A stretch of 64,000 bases of DNA from Candidatus Cohnella colombiensis (GTDB lineage Bacteria > Bacillota > Bacilli > Paenibacillales > Paenibacillaceae). The notes below the pieces were generated by a model that was not told where the DNA came from, searched no databases, and saw only the letters and a program-made list of their open reading frames with translations. How positions within the stretch are numbered: position 1 is the stretch's first letter; each line of letters starts with the position of its first letter. The position numbers and the translations under genes are program-made. The stretch spans positions 372,001 to 436,000 of the forward strand of contig CP119317.1 in assembly GCA_029203125.1 (NCBI GenBank). The letters are read 5' to 3'. Of the stretch, positions 60,596 through 64,000 are shown in pieces.

Positions 60596-61497
60596 GTGTA
60601 CTTCAGGTCGAACGAATTACTAAAAATTATGGTGACAAAACAGCAGTTAACGGTCTTAGCTTTCAGGTCGCAGAAGGTGAAATTTACGGCTTGCTCGGTG
60701 CCAATGGTGCGGGGAAGACAACGACAATGCGGATGATTCTTGGACTAATTTTGCCAGATGAGGGTGACATTCGTTACTTCGGTAAAGGGTACAGCAATGA
60801 GCAGCTCAGTATGCTCGGTTACTTGCCAGAAGAGAGAGGGATGTATCCCAAGATCAAGGTAAGCGAGCAGATTATATATCTTGCACAGCTGCGTGGAATG
60901 TCGCGCAAAGATGCGGATCGCAATCTTAAGAATTGGTTAGAGAGATTTCAAGTACCTGAGTATTATAATAAGAAGGTTGAAGAGCTATCCAAAGGTAACC
61001 AACAGAAAATCCAGTTCATTGCATCAGTTATTCATAATCCGAAAATTGTCATTATGGATGAGGCGTTCAGTGGGCTTGATCCGGTGAATGTGGAGTTATT
61101 GAAATCGACGGTTAAGGAATTGCGCGATCAAGGTACGAGCATCGTATTTTCTACACACCGAATGGAGCATGTAGAGGAGCTGTGCCGTAACATCTCGATT
61201 ATGCATAAGTCAAATGCGGTACTGCAAGGATCAATCAAAGAGATTAAGAAGAAGTTCCCGCAGGAAAAGGTCATCGTTGCTGGTGAAGGACAAATTAATG
61301 GACTCGATACTTTGGCGGGTGTTACACAAGTTGTTCGTCATGAGCATGGCGCTTATGAGTTGAAAGTGAGTGCTCCTGAAGTCGGTCAACGCATTTTGCA
61401 GCATGCATTATCACAAGGGGCGGTTACGCACTTTGAAGTGAAGGAACCGACTTTGAATGAAATCTTTATTAAGACGGTAGGTGAGAGCCATGAATAA
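60592..61497 (+). CDS. ABC transporter ATP-binding protein (NatA-like)
   Basis: 301 residues. Walker A GANGAGKTT, Q-loop in LGYLPEERGMYPKIKV, signature LSKGNQQKIQF and Walker B IVIMDEAFSGLDPVN with DEA instead of DEP. The C-terminal extension matches DUF4162 of NatA-like ATPases. Such ATPases pair with NatB-like permeases for sodium or bacteriocin export. It overlaps both neighbours by a few bases. Confidence 0.92.
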   Translation: MSVLQVERITKNYGDKTAVNGLSFQVAEGEIYGLLGANGAGKTTTMRMILGLILPDEGDIRYFGKGYSNEQLSMLGYLPEERGMYPKIKVSEQIIYLAQLRGMSRKDADRNLKNWLERFQVPEYYNKKVEELSKGNQQKIQFIASVIHNPKIVIMDEAFSGLDPVNVELLKSTVKELRDQGTSIVFSTHRMEHVEELCRNISIMHKSNAVLQGSIKEIKKKFPQEKVIVAGEGQINGLDTLAGVTQVVRHEHGAYELKVSAPEVGQRILQHALSQGAVTHFEVKEPTLNEIFIKTVGESHE

Positions 61498-62758
61498 CGG
61501 ATTCACAACAGTTATCGGATTTACGATGCGCAATAAATTTCGGAGTAAAAGCTTCATTATTACAACAGTTATTCTTGCAATTCTAGTCGTTGTAGGTGGT
61601 AATCTTCCATATCTGATCAACAAGCTGGGCGGTAGTGGTGATAAAGTAACGAATGTTGGTTATGTGCAAAATGCTCAGGGTAGTGTAATAGATGGCTTGA
61701 AGGCTTATTATGGTAAGCTGCCAGAGGCAAACATAAAGCTAATGGCGAATTCCTCGGAAGAGAAGCTTAAGGAATCTCTTGAAGCGGGAGAGATTAAAGG
61801 GTATTTGATCTTCGAAGAAGATGCGGTTATGGGCTTCCCGAAAGTGACATTCAATTCGGAAAGTGCTTTTAGCGGTGGTACGAGTTCTTCATTGAAAGTT
61901 GCTTTGCAGCAGGTGAAGACGGATTTAGTTGTCAAGGATGCGGGACTGACAGATGAGCAGAAGCTACAACTGTTCTCTCCCATTTCATTCGACACCGCTC
62001 AAGTCAGCTTCACGAACGATGCGGGCAAGACGGAGCAAGAGCAAGGGATCGCCATTGGACTCACTTATGTAATGCTCATTCTACTGTTCATGAGTGTTAT
62101 GATTAGTGGACAGCTTATTGCAACGGAAATTACTGCCGAGAAGAGCTCACGTGTAATGGAGATTATCGTGACTAGCGTGTCACCGCTCAAGCAGATGTGG
62201 GGCAAAATCATCGGTACGTTCGTTGTCAGCGTCGTGCAGCTAGTTGTTCTTGTTGGAGCGCTCGTTGTCAATCTTCAACTGCCACATAACAAAGATGCAC
62301 TTGCAGGCTTTGGCATTAATCTTAGCGGTATCGAACCACAGTTGATTGTATATGCAGTATTCTTTTACCTTGCTGGATTTTTCCTCTATGCGACGTTGTT
62401 CGCAGCTGTTGGCTCCATCGTTAGCCGTACAGAAGATCTCGGGCAAGCGGTTATGCCCATAACGATGCTTACACTAGCAGGTTTCTACATCGCAATGTAT
62501 GGTTTGAACGATCCGAACGCTGCGTTCATTCAAGTGTGCCAGTACATTCCGTTTTTTGCACCATTCATTCTGTTCCTAAGAATCGGCTTGGTTGAGCCTG
62601 CTTGGTGGGAAATCGCGGTATCTATCGGAATTTTAATTGCAACCATTCTTGCAATCGGTTGGCTCTCAGCTAAGATCTACCGCGCAGGCGTACTCATGTA
62701 CGGCAAGCGTCCATCGATGAAAGAGCTGTTTAAAGCTATGAAGGCTTATAAGGTTTAA
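61490..62758 (+). CDS. ABC-2-type permease (NatB-like)
   Basis: 422 residues. A first helix (SFIITTVILAILVVVGGNLP) is followed by a roughly 150-residue external loop and five or six later helices (IGLTYVMLILLFMSVMISGQLI and following). EITAEKSSRVMEIIVTSVSPLKQMWGKIIG is the hallmark of the NatB/ABC-2 family. ATG 61490 has AGGTGAG just upstream and overlaps the preceding gene by 8 bp. It forms the membrane part for the NatA-like ATPase. Substrate unknown. Confidence 0.9.
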   Translation: MNNGFTTVIGFTMRNKFRSKSFIITTVILAILVVVGGNLPYLINKLGGSGDKVTNVGYVQNAQGSVIDGLKAYYGKLPEANIKLMANSSEEKLKESLEAGEIKGYLIFEEDAVMGFPKVTFNSESAFSGGTSSSLKVALQQVKTDLVVKDAGLTDEQKLQLFSPISFDTAQVSFTNDAGKTEQEQGIAIGLTYVMLILLFMSVMISGQLIATEITAEKSSRVMEIIVTSVSPLKQMWGKIIGTFVVSVVQLVVLVGALVVNLQLPHNKDALAGFGINLSGIEPQLIVYAVFFYLAGFFLYATLFAAVGSIVSRTEDLGQAVMPITMLTLAGFYIAMYGLNDPNAAFIQVCQYIPFFAPFILFLRIGLVEPAWWEIAVSIGILIATILAIGWLSAKIYRAGVLMYGKRPSMKELFKAMKAYKV

Positions 62759-62818
62759 AATGAGATAAATAACTGTGGGTAACGCTAAACTGGCTACCCA
62801 AGTCGAGAGGTTTATTAT

Positions 62819-62862
62819 AGAGATCCATTCCGATGATGTAATCCGGAGTGGGTCTCTTTCTG
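62819..62862 (+). terminator. Terminator after the ABC operon
   Basis: AGAGATCCATTCCG and CGGAGTGGGTCTCT form an imperfect stem of about 13 bp, followed by TTTCTGTTTG. Confidence 0.75.
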
Positions 62863-62991
62863 TTTGATAGCTATTCGCCAAGATATGAAGTTAAAAAAAC
62901 GAACAAAATGTGTGTTATTGTAAAAAGACGGAAAATATTATCCCCTCTATGATGATAATGGAAGCTTAGGAATCGGAAGGAGGCTTTTTTT

Positions 62992-64000
62992 TTGAAAAAA
63001 CCCATTTTACTAATCGTTTATGGCCTTGTAACAAGCTTATTTGTGCTGTTCTTCTGGTACTTTGGCATTCGGGAAGATAAGCAAAATTTCTGGAATGAGA
63101 AACCTATCGGATTGATTGGAGAAATTGAAGAAAAATATGTGATGGTTACATTTCAGTCGGGGCTGGATTACTGGAGAAGCATTATGAAGGGATTCGAGGA
63201 TGCGGCTCAAATACTGAATGTCTCGGTCGATTTTCGGGGGGCGACGCAGTATGATGCAAGCGAAGAAATTACCGTTCTTGAGCAAGTCATCGCGAAGAAA
63301 CCAGCGGGCATTGCGGTAACAGCTATTAATCCTGATGCCTTAATTGGAACGATCAATAAGGCAATAGAAGCAGGCATTCCGATCGTACTCTTTGACTCAG
63401 ATGCGCCTAACAGCATGGCTTACTCTTTTTTGGGAACTGATAATTATAGCGCGGGAGCACAAGCGGCTCGTGAATTTGGTAGATTGCTAGTCGGAAAAGG
63501 GAAAGCGGCGATTGTCACTCAACCTAATCAATTAAATCATGAAGAGAGAACAAAAGGCTTCAAAGAGACGATAAGTAAGGAATTTCCAAATATTGAAATC
63601 GTGCAAATTGCCGATGGGAAAGGCAATGTGCAGGAATCGGAAAAAATAGCGGAATCGATACTGCGTAAATATCCAGACATCGACGGATTTTTTGCGACGC
63701 AGGCAAATGGTGGTGTTGGGATTGGACAAGCTCTAAAGAAGTTAGGTTTGGCGGGTAAAAAAGTGGTTATCGGATTCGACACCGATAAAGGGACATTGGA
63801 TTTGGTTAAAGACGGTACGATTAATGCAACGCTTGCTCAAGGTACATGGAATATGGGCTACTGGTCGTTGCTGGAGCTGTTTCATCATTATCACAATTTA
63901 GTGCAGCCTGATAGTGAAGATATGAATGGTGCTCACCCGCTTCCTCCGTATATCGACACTGGTGTGACCATTGTGACGCAAGCTAACGTGGACAATTATT
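62992..64000 (+). CDS. Sugar-binding (periplasmic-binding-like) protein, 3' end outside the window
   Basis: The frame is open to the window edge. TTG 62992 has GGAAGGAGG about 9 nt upstream and starts MKKPILLIVYGLVTSLFVLFFWY, a signal anchor. KYVMVTFQSGLDYWRSIMKGFEDAAQILNVSVDFRG, then PAGIAVTAINPDALIGTINKAIEAGIPIVLFDSD and DGFFATQANGGVGIGQAL and VVIGFDTDKGTLDLVKDGTINATLAQ follow the RbsB-type (Peripla_BP_4) sugar-binding fold. At least 336 residues are visible. It may feed an ABC importer or a YesM-type sensor encoded beyond the window. Confidence 0.85.
   Translation, partial: MKKPILLIVYGLVTSLFVLFFWYFGIREDKQNFWNEKPIGLIGEIEEKYVMVTFQSGLDYWRSIMKGFEDAAQILNVSVDFRGATQYDASEEITVLEQVIAKKPAGIAVTAINPDALIGTINKAIEAGIPIVLFDSDAPNSMAYSFLGTDNYSAGAQAAREFGRLLVGKGKAAIVTQPNQLNHEERTKGFKETISKEFPNIEIVQIADGKGNVQESEKIAESILRKYPDIDGFFATQANGGVGIGQALKKLGLAGKKVVIGFDTDKGTLDLVKDGTINATLAQGTWNMGYWSLLELFHHYHNLVQPDSEDMNGAHPLPPYIDTGVTIVTQANVDNY

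Overview
The window is a bacterial chromosome segment from an endospore-forming, Gram-positive, aerobic Firmicute, most likely Paenibacillaceae (Paenibacillus/Cohnella-like). The indications are strong AGGAGG-type ribosome binding sites with frequent GTG and TTG starts, an LtaS-type polyglycerolphosphate synthase, a YhcN/YlaJ-type (spore-associated) lipoprotein, a secreted protein with S-layer homology repeats, a caa3 oxidase with a cytochrome c domain fused to subunit II, copper-amine-oxidase-like domains and zinc-ribbon membrane proteins. There is no rRNA, insertion sequence, CRISPR array or prophage. One tRNA (Thr, CGU anticodon) is present.

Layout. 0-5 kb: end of an LplT-like transporter, LtaS-like synthase, PAP2 phosphatase and DHA2 drug exporter, then a gene-poor gap that holds a convincing minus-strand transcription unit for a structured RNA. 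5-13 kb: a divergent, apparently TetR-controlled module with four copies of an ACCGACCGTCGGT-like operator, three of them sitting between the -35 and -10 boxes of three different promoters. It drives small membrane proteins (CcdC/DUF1453, DUF2306, TetR, VC0807) on one side and a SwrC/AcrB-like RND pump on the other. 13-20 kb: a carbohydrate/oxidoreductase group around a LacI regulator (Zn-dehydrogenase, sugar isomerase, aldose epimerase, VOC, SDR, ThuA, HemD-like). 20-24.4 kb: a response regulator with two paralogous 7TM sensor kinases, one of which has lost its ATP-binding N-box. 24.5-41.7 kb: HD-GYP protein, tRNA-Thr, two tandem zinc-ribbon surface proteins (one with a vWA domain), a lytic enzyme, a tyrosinase-like protein, MscL with a zinc-ribbon tail, a MHYT-like histidine kinase, a lipid kinase, a frameshifted aromatic-acid exporter, an MFS permease, threonine deaminase, an FHA protein and a lipoprotein.

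42-52 kb is an energy-metabolism island: ctaCDEF, ctaG and a DUF420 gene, preceded by ResD-like TTTGTGAA direct repeats, then a roughly 1 kb repeat-filled spacer (two 232-bp tandem units plus inverted GCGGACA elements), then fixABCX (EtfBA, FAD dehydrogenase, ferredoxin-like) and a 52-residue protein. 52.6-58.3 kb: Gfo/Idh/MocA dehydrogenase, methyltransferase, zinc-ribbon membrane protein, pseudouridine synthase and a secreted CAP+SLH protein. 58.4-62.8 kb: a YtrA-type GntR regulator with two ABC ATPases and membrane partners, behind a perfect 15+15 bp palindromic operator. The window ends inside a sugar-binding protein gene.

Many starts were moved downstream of the longest open frame because a clear ribosome binding site sits immediately before an internal ATG, GTG or TTG. 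Functional names come from recognised motifs and family resemblance read by eye; no database search was run.
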